64,000 nucleotides of DNA from Trogon surrucura (GCA_020746105.1 CM036658.1:35333004-35397003); one strand, 5' to 3'. Shown: positions 34,201-49,194, numbered from the stretch's first letter. Numbers and translations are program-made. Notes: a model not told the origin generated them from the sequence alone.

Positions 34201-34463
34201 AAAGCTATTGGAATGTTGACTTAAATGACGGCTTTCACTTTATCAAAAGCCTCTATTTGTTTTCATTTGTTGAGAGAAAACCACATATTATACAAAGACA
34301 GCTACTTTAGTATGGCAGCATATTTCCTGCTGACAGCATAGTGGAGTAAAATAGTGGCTGTTGCTACCATTATTTTATTATAAAAGTCCTTATAAATTCC
34401 AGAGTGTTTATATAATATGTAATTACATCTTTTTCAGATAATCAGATCAGATAACCAGATCAT

Positions 34464-34467
<4 letters not shown>

Positions 34468-34495
<28 letters not shown>
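34468..34495 (+). repeat. Poly-T run
   Basis: Twenty-eight consecutive T with no adjacent recognisable retroposon body. Confidence 0.9.
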
Positions 34496-34882
34496 GCCTT
34501 GTGAAGCAATTTTTAAAATACATTCTACATCATTTTAAGTATCATCTTGAATCCTTTGTGGTTTTCAGTTAATATAATATAAATCCAGCTGGCAATTACA
34601 ATTCGGTAGAGGTACACATGTTGTTCTCTAACATGTAAAGGTAGGAGTTTAGAAGATATATGAAAATAGCGTATTACCCTCCTCCTCCAAATAAAGTTCT
34701 TTTTTTCTTTAACATGCACTTACTATAATTACTCAGTGGTGGAGAGTGGAACTATTTATGCACTCTTAGGAAGGTATATTAAAAATGCTTTTTTCTTAGT
34801 ATTAGGTGAAAGGCAGTTGCCTTCTCTTTCATATGTATCTCTTAATGCTTTTCACATATCTTCATCCAGTTCTCCACACTTT

Positions 34883-34939
34883 TATATGTTACATATGTTA
34901 CATATGTTACATGTGTTACATATGTTACATACCTTACAA
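34883..34939 (+). repeat. 9-bp tandem repeat (TATGTTACA)n
   Basis: About six units of TATGTTACA with few substitutions. The resulting LHMLHM-type peptide in the open frame 34736-35041 is a repeat artefact. Confidence 0.9.
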
Positions 34940-37757
34940 TTTGTTTACAAGGAAGTGGCTCAATATTCGAAAGCAACAGAGTTAGACTTTGCTGATTACT
35001 CCTTGCAATTATTAGATATGAAGATCGAATCTCACTTCTAGAAAGCACTTCCCTTATCTACTCTCATCATCAAAATCTTACTTTGAAGAATCAGGTTAAG
35101 AATTATTTAAATAACTACTTTTTCTTCTTTTTAATCACCTGTGGATGACTTAATGGTCTTTCACTGATGCTGGACTGGTTTTCTTGGGGTTTTTTTCTGC
35201 ATCAGAAGTGTTATGCATGGCTCTGTACTACTTTGATTCTGCTGGAGATGAGTCATCAGCAAAATCCAGACTGTAAATGATTGTGTAGCTACAAATAGCT
35301 AAAAGGTTATTCAAACTAATAATAATGTACTGCACTGTAACACGGTTTAGTGAAATAAAATATGTAACAAAATTACAGTAGATTATTCTGATTATGTAAT
35401 GGACATTTAGTCATTGCTGAAAGTGCTCCTGTGTATCTGGTCCTCACGTAAATACCTATACACTGCATAATATGTCTAAAGGTACTATATTATTTCTGGT
35501 TTTTAAACAGAAATTGAGGAGAAATGAGAGTACTCAGTTTTATTTTTGCTTCTTAACTCAAAAGAAGCCTCCAGAAGTACTGCACTAAAAAACATAGATC
35601 TGCAGGAAAAAAATTCTTAGGCAAATCCTATTTTCTTCTACAATTATAGCACGTTGCATAAGGCAGAGAACTAGCACACACTGATTTTTAAAAGTTTGTT
35701 GCTGACCTGCAATGCATATTCATAGGATAAAAAGGAAACATCATGTTAATTAAATTACTGTAAAAAGTGTATACACAAATATATCTAGAGAACATTTAGT
35801 GATAGTTCATCACCAAATGAATGGCTGTATCAAATAAGGACTTACTGGAGTATTACATTCAAGGTCAGGATAGTATTTCTCTCCATATCTTGGAAGATGG
35901 GATACAGTGAATGGTTATGAAAAGTGTGGGACTGCAGCAAGCAGAATGGTTATAAACACTTGGGGGCTAATTACTGAATACAAAATGACCTTTTCATAAC
36001 AGAGAGATTAATCAGCAAGATAAAACTCAATAACATTAAGTAGAAAGTGATTGTGATTTTTTTAGAAAAGTAAGGTCATAATCAAATGTGCAAATCAAAA
36101 AAAGAGAGGAGCTGCAGTAATGAAGGTTGCAGGATACTACTGTGTCATGGAAATACTATGTTGCCAGAAGAGAGATTTCATTCAGAGATGTATAAACAGG
36201 AGCGTGATTTGGAAAGACATACATGAATTTGTTTCTTATTTCACGCTGATGCACTGAAAACAGGATTCTTTATACAGTCCTTCCACATTTTAAGAAAACT
36301 GAATAAAAGCCCATAAAAGGGTGTTGGTTGTAGAATACATGACTTATGAATATATTTTTAGAGAGGAATTGTTTAGAATCAGGAAGAGTGACAAGGGATA
36401 CGTGAAACTGCTTTTAGAAGTAATAATTATGGGTGGATTATGATCAAGGGTCTTCATGTGCATTATAAGTTAAAAAAGAAAATGGAAGAAAATGGCTTAA
36501 TTCACAACTGGAAAACATTCTCTAGGAGTCATTAAGTACTGGACCACGTTACTTAAGCAAGTTGCTGAGGTCTGGAGTCAGACATACACTTCATTTTTCC
36601 TCCAAGGATGAGGACAGATTATTTGATTTCTTTAAACTCCTTAGAGATTTACGCTTCTGATTGATACCATTCCCCACCACCAAAACGACTAAAATTCCAA
36701 ATAGTGCTTTTCTCTTTTTGTTTTTATAAACAATTGAATGTCTGAGGGGGGAAAAAAAAAACACACAAAAAAAATGACAAAAAAGAAACAGGTCTGATAG
36801 GCTGAAGAAAAAAGCTGTAAAGTACTAAAAAAGTTCTCTACACATTTTTCCTCTTTTTTTTTTCAATAAGCATTGAAACCAAGCAAACAGGAGTCTGATG
36901 AACAAAGTTATTTGCATTCTAGCATTTTTTCCAGATGAATTCAAAGACTGATTGTTTTCTTGATCTCCTAGACCTCTATCTTCAAAATGCCTTGCAGCGT
37001 TTGGCTGTTGATTTTTAATTTGCTTTTTTTTTGGTCCACTTGAGACGTGGGAATCCAGCATTAAGCTAGCTGCAGACAATTTGCATTCAGAAAAATCACA
37101 TGTCATTTCATAATTCCCATTCAGGCACTTAAAACGGTCACATTTTAACTTACTAATGGAAACTTTGAGCTAAAAAACTCTGGATTAGCAACATAAATGC
37201 ACATACCTACCAAATGACATCTCTATAAGAAGAAAAAAAAATCTACATTTTAGACATCATTATCAGACATGATCAACAATGCCAGGGATTCACCTGCAAT
37301 GTACAATGTGAAACTAAGACACCTGCTTTTTACCTTCAAATTAGGAAATCCTAAAATATATGTGTTTGAGGATCAGGATTCAATTTTCATGGTCTAGAAA
37401 TAGGTACTAATGATGGGAACTGATTTTCCACAGTACTTTCTTGATAGTGCAAAACTCTAATAGACTCTCCTCCCAGGTGTTTCCACAATCATATTAGGAT
37501 ATTTTCTTCATCCATTATAGGAAATGGAAGACAAATTATGAGGTCTGAATCTTATTAAAATCATATGATGTTTACCACAAAACAGAATTTTTGATTTGCC
37601 TAGTGTCAAGAAGCTGTGAAATAGCTGTCTTGCTACTCAAAACTGCATTCCAAACCTAAGACCTGTGCTCCTCAACTCACCTTTAATGATACAGAACCAT
37701 TAAAAAAAAAAATAAAATGAATTGGCAAGGAAAAAGGGGGTGAGAGTTAGCATTACA

Positions 37758-38563
37758 GGATGACTAGATGACACCAAGCTGGGAGGAGTGGCTGACACAC
37801 CAGAAGGCTGTGCTGCCATCCAGAGAGACCTGGACGGACTGGAGAGTTGGGCAGGGAATAATTTAATGAAATAGAACAAGGGTAAGTGTAGGGTCCTACA
37901 TCGGGGCAGGAACAACCTCAGGTTCCAGTATAGGTTGGGGAATGACGTGTTAGAGAGCAGTGTAGGGGAAAGGGACCTGGGAGTCTTGGTGGACAGTAGG
38001 ATGGCCATGAGCCAACAATGTGCCCTTGTGGCCAGGAAGGCCAATGGCATCCTGGGGTGTATTAGAAGGGGGGTGTTAGTAGGTCGAGAGAGGTTCTCCT
38101 TCCCCTCTACTCTGCCCTGGTGAGACCCCATCTGGAATATTGTGTCCAGTTCTGGGCCCCTCAGTTCAAGAAAGACAGGGAAGTGCTGGAGAGAGTCCAG
38201 CATGGGGCAACTAGGATGATTAAGGGAGTGGAGCATTGCCCTTGTGAGGAAAGGCTGAGGGAGCTGGGGCTCTTTAGTTTGGAGAAGAGGAGACTGAGGG
38301 GTGACCTTATTAATGTTTACAAATATATCAAGGGTGAGTGTCACGAGGATGGAGCCAGGCTCTTCTCGGTGACAACCACTGATAGGACAAGGGGTAATGG
38401 GCTGAAACTGGAACATAAGAGGTTCCGCTTAAACTCGAGAAGAAACTTCTAGATACGTTCCTATGTAGCATTATCTAGGCATTCCTGCTCCGGCAGGGGG
38501 ATTGGACTTAATGATCTTTTGAGGTCCCTTCCAATCCCTAACATTCTATGATTCTGTGATTCT
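37758..38563 (+). mobile_element. CR1 LINE, 5'-truncated
   Basis: Starts at GATGACACCAAGCTGGGAGG (just after the CR1 catalytic FADD region) and continues through ORF2 C-terminal motifs ([15 protein letters not shown], with frameshifts) to the 3' UTR and tail ATTCTATGATTCTGTGATTC. A short deletion near 38447 removes the segment present in the 53836 copy (TCAGTGAGGGTGACGG). Confidence 0.92.
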
Positions 38564-41500
38564 GCCTTTTACGTTATGAAAACATATTGCCCCTTCCGAA
38601 AGACGTGAGATGAGATCCACATTTCCAATATGAATGAAAGAGGATGAAAGCAACAAAACCAATGAAGCCACAATTATTAAAAATCTTGCAAAAAGGCTTA
38701 CTTAATCATTCCATCTACAGTCCTTTTCCTTTTTTTTCCCTGCATGGCAAATCTTGTAATTGCCAAGATTTATACCAGATATATTAATTCTAGCTAGCAG
38801 TTAATCACTGCTCCTAGCTGCTACAGTAAGACAAAAGGTAAATATCATGTTACTCTTCAAATGATTTTTTAATATTTATTGGCTACAGTTCCCCCTTAAT
38901 CCTTGTAAAACATCCCTATAACTGTCCTCGAGCATTCAGAACAAGAGTATAATTACTGAACTGTGAAAGTTACATCCATCTTCTCACTTTATACCACTCA
39001 GATGTGTGATATCTATTTGCCTTCAAATGGGATCTTATTAGTTCTCCCAGTCTTTCTTCTCTGTATTCAGATCCCTTTGTTTATTTAGCATGTTCAAACA
39101 GGCTAATACTTCCTTATATTTCTCTATTTTGCCTGGGTGCTTCAGATCTAAAAAGCCTACTATTCAATAACTATGCAAATGAGAAGTTTGTGTCATGCAA
39201 ACACATTGTGTAATGTGATGTTCAGGCAGTCACTTATTCTGTAGCATTTTCTGTTTGGAATAATTGCATTTTTTTTTGTGGAAGACTAAGACAGGGGGAT
39301 GAACTATTTATAGCTTGTACCTATGAATAGTCGCCATAGTTTCTATATAGTATATATCTTTAGAGAATCAATATTTAAATGCATACTTCGATGAAGATGC
39401 TTTACTAACATGTTGCTCACCTCCACAACATGGGGAAAAAAGGCTATTAAAGTCACAAGCAAAAGAGTTTCTAATTACAGCCTGTTGTACAGCACCATCA
39501 CCTAGTTTGCCATAACCTGGTGCTGTGGAAATTCTGTATTACCCAGTGTCTGGACAATTTGGGTAGAAAACTATCAACACAACCAATTGGATGGGCTGTG
39601 AGTGTGAGGTCATGGAACACCTTCTCTAGAGAGACAAAAATAACATAATCAAGAATAGGAAAATAAATTAGCAAAGAAAGTATTTTAGGATGTAACTATT
39701 TGTTTTGAGAGAGGCTGCCTTATTTACACACAGGAAGTAAATTAGCAAGAGGCAGAGACTCTGGGTATGTAAGGAGCCACATATATAGTTTTGGAAAAGA
39801 GAGTTGTCACCCTGGTTAAGCCTGAGGGGAAAAAAGATTTACATGGGAGAGATGAAGGAGTGTCTACTGAGTTTCCAACAGATCTTTTTCATTCCACAGA
39901 ACCAAAATTTTCCCCTGAAACTTCATCCTCAAGCTAACAAAAGGGAGAAGGAAGGCTCAGCCCTTCTTACATCTCCAGAGCACAAGAGAATAATCGATCA
40001 AGCTCTGCTATTTGGAGACACCTTCTAACATCTCCCACTAGTCCACAGGGCTATGGTTCTGCTGGTTCTTGGTAATACTGAGACATGGAGAAACGAGGTT
40101 ATTTGAACTAACAAAGCTGGTGTCAATTTTTATATAATTGTTGCTTCTTTGACTTTCCCTCCCATCTGTTCCCTCCCCCAGCTCTGCACTGTAAAGTGAT
40201 GATTCAGCCATACCCAAGTATTGTCTTGAGTAGTCAGAATGCTTTGAGGTAAAGCCGAGATAAAGAAGAGATAACTGCAGGATATTATTCTTTCCTATTT
40301 TTCCTTAAAACAAAGATAGAAACACAGAAAATGTTTGCATAGTCCCAACAAATGAACAGAATGTTTTCTTCCTTGCTTATACATGTTTTGTTGTTGTTGT
40401 GGAAAATGACTTCTGTCATTTCTATTTGGGTAAGGCTTAGGAGTATAGTTGTAGAGCCATAACACTGTGGAAACTTCAACATATACTTTGCTCTCCTTGT
40501 TATGGCAATCTTACTGAGATAAATGAAAATATTTATAGTGTGTGGAGTCAAACGTGCAAATACTTCTCATCAATTTAACAGCCAAGAAATCGTATTTCTT
40601 AACATTATATGTGTATCATTTTGCACAAGATAATTTTTGTACTATGTTTGTAGGAGCTGTTCTCAAACGAAATAGTAATATATACCAAAAGTGCCATCTC
40701 CTTCATTCTACAGTTTCACATGAGAAATAAAATATTATTGTTGCTTTAGGAAGTACTTCACTAATTGTAAGTCATGCCTTAATGCAAATTGCAATAAAGA
40801 TATTTTTGAACTGGTTGAGTAGTAACAGATATTTTAATGAATTATACTGACATTATGTACTGTGAAACACCTCCTTTTATTCTTACCTATGCTTTCCTTA
40901 GGTCTCAGAGGAAAGAAGAATCTTTTCTAGTTTTACATTGTTGTAACTCCTATTATGCTAGTAATTTTCAGTTCAGATTTTCTAATCCCTGCCCTGGTTT
41001 TATCGCAATTATCTGTACCACTTTTCTATTTTCTGCACTTTCCCCGCTTTTTTTCTTCTTTACAATTCATAGAAATGTGAAAAAGGATTTGAGAATAAAG
41101 ACACCAACTTTTTATAATAAACCATCTTCAACAACATATGTAGTCAATTTATTCTCTCTCTCCGTAAGTATGGAGGCATTTTCTTCATAAATTTCTTTAT
41201 AACATCACAGCTAATATGTTAGTGTTCACTGGTTCTGCAAGAATCTTTTCTGATACTGCAAATTTCAGTTCTAAATTAAATAAGGCGATCACACCAGAAG
41301 CAGACCGTGTAGTGTTAAGATCAGGCATCTACGATGAATAAAGCAAAACCTGAAAACTGATAAAAAGAGAGCAAATATAAACTACAGTTGTTTTTCATTT
41401 TAATGAGGTACACCTACTGTGGAAAATCATATTTTGCAGTTCCTTATGAAATATTCTACTTTTGCACAGTTTTATTTTGATGTTTATTTTGCATACATTT

Positions 41501-44500
41501 TCAATACTTTCCATGTTAATTTGTCCTAAGATACTTTTTCTGCATGATAATGTGAAAAGACGTAAGCAAGTAATTACAGAAGCTACCTAAATGCTTCTCC
41601 AGTTGTAGAATCTATGAATTCTTTGTTGCTAAACATATGTAATGTGACTAGTTTGTAAAGACGACTATTTGCCATTGTGAAAATGCATCATCTAAAAAGG
41701 TTTAGGTCTGAGAGTGATAACAGCAGAATGCACATTGTTATGCTGTAAACTCACCAGTGCAGAAAGACTTCTTGAATAGTTTAGGAAGAAGATATGTAAT
41801 TAAGCTACCTTAGAAAAGGCAATAAATTTGGAACCTAGATATAGTGGTTCATTTAATATACCATTTATAAACAGAATTAATACAAAATTCTCTTTCTATG
41901 GTCTTCTTTCTTAGACACCTCCCGCTCCCTTACTTAAGTGCATGACATTTTACAAACACATGTTTGCATTTCTAGCAATAGGAAAACTGAGTCCTAAATA
42001 CACCTGGAGTTTGATTTAATATAAATTGATACTAGGTGAGAGAGGACGGAAAGCAAAGCCAAGAAACAGAACTTTGAGACAGGACAGACAGCTCAGGATT
42101 TCCTGATCCCTGTGGCTCCGAGTTGAGCTCTGATTTTTAGGCAGTAGTGACATGATCAATCGTTTCTTTATAATGAATGAAAAGCAGGTGATGGCTCTGA
42201 TAAACTTTTACATTAGCTGCTTTCATCATCAGTCACGCATTCTCTAATTGCCTTACATATAGGACTGATATCAGTGTCACCATTCTGATGTGGTTTTCCT
42301 GAGCAGTTGCAGGAGGAAGGATGCTGCTGCAGCCTCTGGGATCCTCCTGCCTGGAGGCGAGAGAGGGAGGAAAACACAGCGCAGTTCTTACACAAGTGAC
42401 GAGCCTGTGCTGAAATGAGGGGAACGGAGAAGAATGAGAACGTAGATGCAACATCAGGCCTTTGGAGGAAGTAAATAATGTTTTCACCTGAAAGCAGCTC
42501 TCAAAATGTAAAGCACCTCTGCTATCACTCAGCCATACCGCTACTCTGAAACCTAATCCGGGTCCACATGTGACAGGGGCACAAAGATCTTTCCTCCCCA
42601 GAGGCAGATCTTGTTGCTGTTGCTCCTGCATTACGCCGGAGACTTGACTTGGTACTATGGGACACTCTATCTACACAGCTCCTTGGGAACTCGGCAAGCT
42701 ATGGTCCTGTCAGCCTAGGATTTGCATCGTCTGCCTTTTGGTCTCAAGGAGGTGTTGAGCATACTGCTGTTTACAAGGTTTTGTTAGTTTACAAGAGGGT
42801 GTGCCTGACTCCCGATGCTGTAGCAGCAGAATTACAATCAGTGGACATAGATCTCTGCAGAGCTCTGTTCTATTTACAATAGTTTGGGGTTTTTTTCCCT
42901 CCAGTCTATAGACCCTGCAATTTTTCTCACAGCTTACAATTCTGTAGCCAGAACTCAGTAACATTCTGGACAGGCTAGAAAGGAGCAAGTTGACAGAAGT
43001 TTTGCTTCTGTATTTGATAGAAATGAGTTTCTGATGATTAGCCAAGTTTAACCTCTGCTCTCATATAGGTATTTAAAATTAAGAAATAAAAACCTACATT
43101 TGACCCTTTGTGAATTCCTACTTTTTCTTTTTTCCTGGCATAAAAATGTCATGTGGGAGACTAAAACTGTGAAAGATTCTTTCTTTCTTTGATGAAAGAA
43201 CCGGGTTTTCAGACAGCTGTTGCAGTCTGTCTTTGAAGAAGAAACTGTTGACTGTATTGTTTTTTTTACACGTCCCTTTGAGTGGTAAGCTGTGATTTAT
43301 ACAGAAATGCTGCACTGATCGTCAGCATAAAGAAAGGAGCAGAGGACAAATGGCAACACATATGGTCAGACTTCTTCCTGTAAATGTCAGGAACCTCACT
43401 TCAGAGAACAGGTAGGAAAAAAAAATACATTTGTAAGATAAGGAAAACATTAAAAGATAGGTGCAGCAATTTGAACGTGTGAGTCTTTAGCCATTTGTAT
43501 TAACTATAGAACTAGTTGCATGTTTCTAGTCTTGAAAAAATCTCTGTGTCTTTATTACTGTTTATGCCAGCGATCATGGAATGCCAGATATTGCAGCATC
43601 ATAGCACAATGCACAGGGACTGGCTCCTCTCCAGCGTTGATCTTCACTGCAAAATTTCTTCACTAGTGTTCTTAAAATGGAATTAAACTGAAATTTATTA
43701 CTGAAACAAATTTGGGAGAAACCTTCTGCTCATTACAAACATCACTAGGTCTGGCAGATTCAAGGATACAAGGATCCTTATGATCAAAGCTTACATCACT
43801 TGCCTATTTCTTCAGTCTCTATGCTTGTGCCAGCTCTAACCTTCTTTCCTCCTCTGCTCTGTTTCTGCTTACTCTGATTTCTCATTTCTTGCAGAGGTCA
43901 GACCAGCAGATGCTTCAGATGCCTTACAAAACAGCTGCCAATCTACTTTTTGTTTTGTCCTCCAGAAGTGACCCTAAAACCAGTAGAGACCACAGTATCT
44001 TCTGCCATTCCTGGCCTTTAGCACTTATTTGAAGCTGGCAGGAAAGGTCCGGTCTCCCAGTTGGCAACACTGTTATAGTTCTGGCTGCCTTATAGTGTTT
44101 CAAAGGAAAAAGCTGCCCAGGTTTAACACCTCCTGTTATCTCAGTAAAGTGATGTTTGAATAACTGAACTGGCTTCAGTGAACTGTAGTTACCATTTTCC
44201 TGCTTCTTAGCAAGATAAAATGGAGATAATTATGAAGTGGATGAGCAGGTTTAATGAAAGCCAGTTTCTTTTAGTATATTCCTGAAGCAGCAATCATCAT
44301 CTGTTTGGCTTTTGAAGAGCAACAATTATAATCACTTAAATTCCCAAGGGGAACAAAAATAGAACTTAGATTAGCATATAAAATATACAGCTGGATTGGG
44401 CAAGCCTATAAAAATCCGGGAAAATCATTCTAATTTGAAGGCTATTCACAATCTCAAGCAAAATGAGTTCAAGAGTATTTTACATGTTTTTTTTTTTCCT

Positions 44501-47191
44501 TTCGTTTTCTTTTCAAACAACATTCATAGGATTTTCCTAAAAGACGGAAACAAAATCCCAATGCTAAAAAGTAAAAAACAGGATAAAGGTGTATTTTCAA
44601 AATAATACACTTAAGTATTGTAACACCATCTTTAGCAGGTATTAATCTTCCAAAGCTCTGACATAACTGTATTGCAAAGCCATGTCCTATATTCTAGAGC
44701 TGAAAAACAAAACTGTTGCTGAGACAGTTACACACTTCAGTTTTATCAGATAACCAATTAATGAAAATACCTTCATAGTACAATAAGAACAGACAGTAAA
44801 TTGCAAACAATGACACCAGCTTTGTAGCATAAAAAATCTGAAGCTTTTAGTTGTCATTTTAGATGATCATTTTTATAGCTAACATAGATTCAGTAATGAG
44901 TATAGAAAATTGTTTTCTTTACACTGTAATGTCCGTGTTTCAAAGTGTTACCTCATAATTTCAGTTTCTGGAAATAAATCTTCATTTCATTAAACTGTGA
45001 ACTCAAAGATGGAATTAATTTTTTAATACTACAGAATATGTAGTACTTTCAGTAATTTTAATTTTAAATACTAGGTTTACTTATTCTCAGCTAAGGTAAG
45101 TAAGACAGCATGCAGCTCCAGGAATGAGATTCCAAAAAAAATTCACTTCTTCAAAAAAGTTTTAGTGGCAAAAAACATGAGGAATTTGTATTGCTTACTA
45201 TTTATAATATCAAAAAAGTGCAAGCATATATTCTCAGTATAAAAAATACCTCCTAAAAAGACAGTTTCTTACAAATTCAAGTTTATACAGTAGGGTCTGA
45301 TTTTCATACCTAAGGTTCTCTTGTATAAAATACATTGTTTCCCTTTGATTAGAAGATGCTACATACTTAGAGATTTTGAAACCAAAACCAAGTAGGTCTT
45401 GAAGGCACAGCTGTTATTTCCATAAGCAGACCTCTGAAATCATAATTTAAAAAATCAAAATTAAAGATTGCAGTGTTTAACTTTTACTACATAGTACACA
45501 AATATATTTAAAGATGGCCTGTGAAACTCCTAAATAAATTTATTTTTTCTGCATTGCTCAACCCTGTGGTGAGCATCTCCAAGCAAAATCTACCATTCCC
45601 CTCTTCACTGCAATTTTCCATTTTCTTCCTTTCAATGTTAATCTCAATTTCAAATATTTTTTGTTGGTTTATTATCCTCAGATAGATATTTGTCTTTATA
45701 TGTGTTACTGTGACTGAGTAAGCATTCCTTCAGAAGCCTGAACTTCCTGAATGCCGTGTTAAGGCCAAAAATTACAGCACACTTACTCATCCTCTCTCGC
45801 TCATTTTAAGGTAATACCAAAGAAAGCCCAGCAGGTTTTTTTGACAGTCTTCCCAAGCCATCTGTTTCATATTCTCCATGCTTTGAACAACACAGTGTAC
45901 CATCAGACGGAAAAACCCATCACAGCACATTTGGTTTAATGTGAAATCCAATGGTCACTCATTTTCACAGAAATCATAACTGAAAGTAGGATACTAGTCA
46001 GGAAACCACATTTGCTCTTGTTTCTCCCTATCCCCCCACAAGTAATAAATTTGCCTTGTAATTTTCTTACTTAATTTTTTGGCCTGGATATATACATATA
46101 TATTTAAGTGTTGTATTTCAATACATATATTAAAACATTTTACAACATTTGGATTTAGTATCGTGCCTGCTTTAATAAGCATTTCACAATTAGAGAGACA
46201 AAATGAACTCAACAGGCATTCAGATCTTCCTATAGCTCAGAAGAATCAAACCCCTTATTCGTAAGTATTGGTTTAAACTAAGCATCATGTACTCACCGGG
46301 CCTCAGTGCCCACTACTGCCACTCTGTTTATAAATTATCACTTCTACAGATTGTCTGAATGATTAGTAGGGCTACAGGAACAAGAAAGTGTGAAATCATG
46401 CCTAGAAGGAATAGCCAGTTTTACGTCAGACCATGCTGATCCCAGCAGCTAAGACACAACGTAAAGTAGTCACTGAAGCTGGAAACAGTTTATTCACATT
46501 AAATTGCAGTGTTGCAAAATGTGTTTGAATTTAGAATATTAGAAGATTTGTCCTGATGCTGAGGCTGTGTGTCACCATACCTCTTGACATTGTTCATAAC
46601 AAGTATTTAGACTTCATACTCAAAAAAGAAAATCCAGTCCTCAGATATGTGCCAGTTTTGCACTTCTGTGGCTGTAGATGCCTGTGTAGATTTCACTTCT
46701 GGAAAAGAAGTCTTAACTCCTAGGCTGAACAGAAGCATCAGGTGAACAGGGAAAGGGAGCCTTCTCATAACCCTGATAAAAGCATAGGGGCCAACATCAC
46801 CACACTACCAGAAGACTAAGCAACACCTTGTGCATTTCACTGATATAATTTGCCTAGAAATAAAACTACTTACTGTGCACTCAGTAGAGTAACACCCTGG
46901 TCATGTCAACCCTGACTTTTATACCTGTAATTTCTAACAAATCCAGCTCTATTTCTGCTAAGATAGACTAGCCTGACATTTTTGTTACTGGGTCAACAAA
47001 CAACACCCAGGGCAAGCAATATTACTTGTGAAGCCAGCTTTCAAGAAAGACACAGCTTCAATGAACAATATTTTCTGCTGCCTAAATGGTTTGGTTTCAA
47101 TACAGATTCTTCTTCACAGATACTTATGCACATTTTCTTCTAAAGACAGAGGTCTCTGAATACCTGAAATCTGAAGTACTGATCTTAACAT
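38564..47191. other. Long AT-rich stretch without recognised genes
   Basis: About 8.6 kb with scattered short ORFs (for example 40837-41190 plus and 42233-42631 minus) that lack consistent splice sites or known motifs. 42200-42850 is somewhat GC-richer. No repeat family was recognised. Confidence 0.5.
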
Positions 47192-47389
47192 CACAGAATC
47201 ATAGAATCATAGAATCATAGAATGGCCTAGGCTGGAAGGGACCTTAGAGATCATTTAATCCAGCCTCCCTGTCATGGGCAGGGACGCCTCTCAACTAGAT
47301 CAGGCAACACATGGGGGGACCCAACAGGGATCAAGCCCGCGACCTTGGTGTTATCAACACCACGCTCTAACCAAGTGAGTTAACCAAGA
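47192..47389 (-). mobile_element. tRNA-Ile-like SINE with CR1-type tail
   Basis: On the minus strand, the head (TTAGAGCGTGGTGTTGATAA, anticodon loop TTGATAA, i.e. GAT = Ile) is followed by B box GGGCTTGATCC, then the same body as 2916-3102. The tail carries three ATTCTATG units at the left edge (47198-47221). Acceptor bases at the head are mutated, so it is not a tRNA gene. Confidence 0.85.
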
Positions 47390-49194
47390 TATAAAAAGAA
47401 AATGTTTGTTTTAAGCATTGAGATTTTTAAAGACTTAGTGATTTAAAGAATGATTTCTTAATTTTATATTTTAATGTGTTTTGCACTTCTACAATCCTTA
47501 ACGAAATATAATTCCAAGGCAAAATTACAAATGTTTAGTTTTCTGTAATAAATATGAGATGCATGTATCCATGCAAGTATATCTGCCAATACCCTGTTAC
47601 AAATATAGTATGGAAGCAGATTCAGGACACCTGACTGTATTGTTGGGAGCATCAACGATATACGCTCCTCTAAACAGCATATATAAAGTTTTGTTGACTT
47701 TATGGGCATGAAGAATTATTTGTAAGATTTGGGTCAACAGATTTCCTAGCATGAATCAAATATTCACGTTAGCAAAGTTAACTAGCTATAATAAAATTTG
47801 TCCAAAAAGACACAGATAGCTTCTAAACAGAGCTATGCAAATTTTTTTATTATTATTTTTTGACATGTAAAATATTAGAAGTCAAAAGACTTAAGCATGC
47901 AACTAACTAAGCTCAGAATCTGTAAGGTACTGCAGTGGCTTCCTGAATTAGGCTGGGACCAATCCTTTATATTTCTCACATTTGTGACTAACGGACATCT
48001 GCATTATTCGAAGATGAAAATCCTGAGACAACTGTGATCTTCTCTTTCGATGACTTCCAATCTGTTCTGTAAAAATGGGCAAAGAATTCTCACTTAGAAC
48101 TTTGATTCCCAAAGTTTCAAACTCTTTTCTGAGAAGTAAAATTACAAGAAAATTATAGAAAATTAACAGTTGAACCAGTAAGTAGTTTAATATGAAATCA
48201 TGCTTTGATTATATTTAAGTTTGCAAAGCATAAACTTGAAAAGTATCACTAATCAAGACCTAAAAAAGTAATTCAAACACTTTGGCAGGTAGGAAATACT
48301 TGAACTGTGCCTGTTTGTTATATTTCTGTATAGTCATTTTACAGTAATAACCGTTCAAGATAAAACAAATGAACAATCATATTAAGGTACTAACACAAGA
48401 GGTGTTTGTTACTTTTTAAAGCGTCTTAAGTATGAAACTATTGCTGTAATTAACTTTTTTCTTCTAGGAGAATAGACATCCCATGCCTTCTGTGCATTTC
48501 TGACAATATTTAGCAACTCACATGGATTTTCACACCTTTTGAGTGCTTTTAAAAGAAAATAATCTCAAAGCTTCATTTAGAAACTCATGAGGAACGAGAA
48601 GAGAGTGCCCAGGAAGCTGCAGACAATCAGCTTTAGATTCAACTTTCAAGAAAATCTTTCCTATTTGATGCAGTTCTGGTACTTTTGAATTCTCATTTTT
48701 CACAGTAAGGATGGACTTTGAAGTAAGAAAGTGTGATATTCACACTTGGATCAGAAGAATTTCAAATAATTTCCTACCCATCCGCTGTAAAGTGTGTGCA
48801 TGGATTTCCCACCCCTCCCGTGTAATTTCACAGAGAAGTCTCTGTGTATATTTTGCTCAGTCACCATTCTAATTTTCAGTAATGCTTCTTTCAGAGTGCA
48901 CATCTGTACATTCTTCTGCAGGGTAAAAGACTCAGTGTGTTTGCACAAGCATGCAGATTTTTTACTAGGTATTTCTAGTCACAGAGGACCATAAAGCCTT
49001 TTATTTACTTTCATCTACCCAGACCACCAAATACTTAGCCACTGACAAGTAAGATAATTCTATTAAATCTTGCACCCCCAAATCTTCCCATATTCTTGGT
49101 TGTCAAAGCCTTTTATCAGCAATTTGGGTTAAATTTGATCTGTTGTGTTCTGTTTTGTTTTTTTTTTTTTTTTCCTAATGTCCTTTTTAACTAG
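47390..49194. other. AT-rich non-coding gap
   Basis: No gene or element recognised. A pyrimidine-rich acceptor-like site (CTTTTTTCTTCTAG, ~48456-48469) has no convincing donor partner. Confidence 0.5.

Larger units (their letters stand above)
31250..37750. other. AT-rich non-coding region
   Basis: A TG-rich run lies at 31325-31360, a 28-T run at 34468-34495 and a 9-bp tandem repeat at 34883-34939. No exon with good splice sites and no recognisable mobile element was found. Confidence 0.5.

Noticed and set aside
36825-37106. 93-codon minus-strand ORF
   Set aside because: Lysine- and asparagine-rich translation of AT-rich DNA with no splice context or motif.
42233-42631. 132-codon minus-strand ORF with a possible CAG|GTGAAA donor
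   Set aside because: No acceptor or partner exon was found and there is no recognisable domain.
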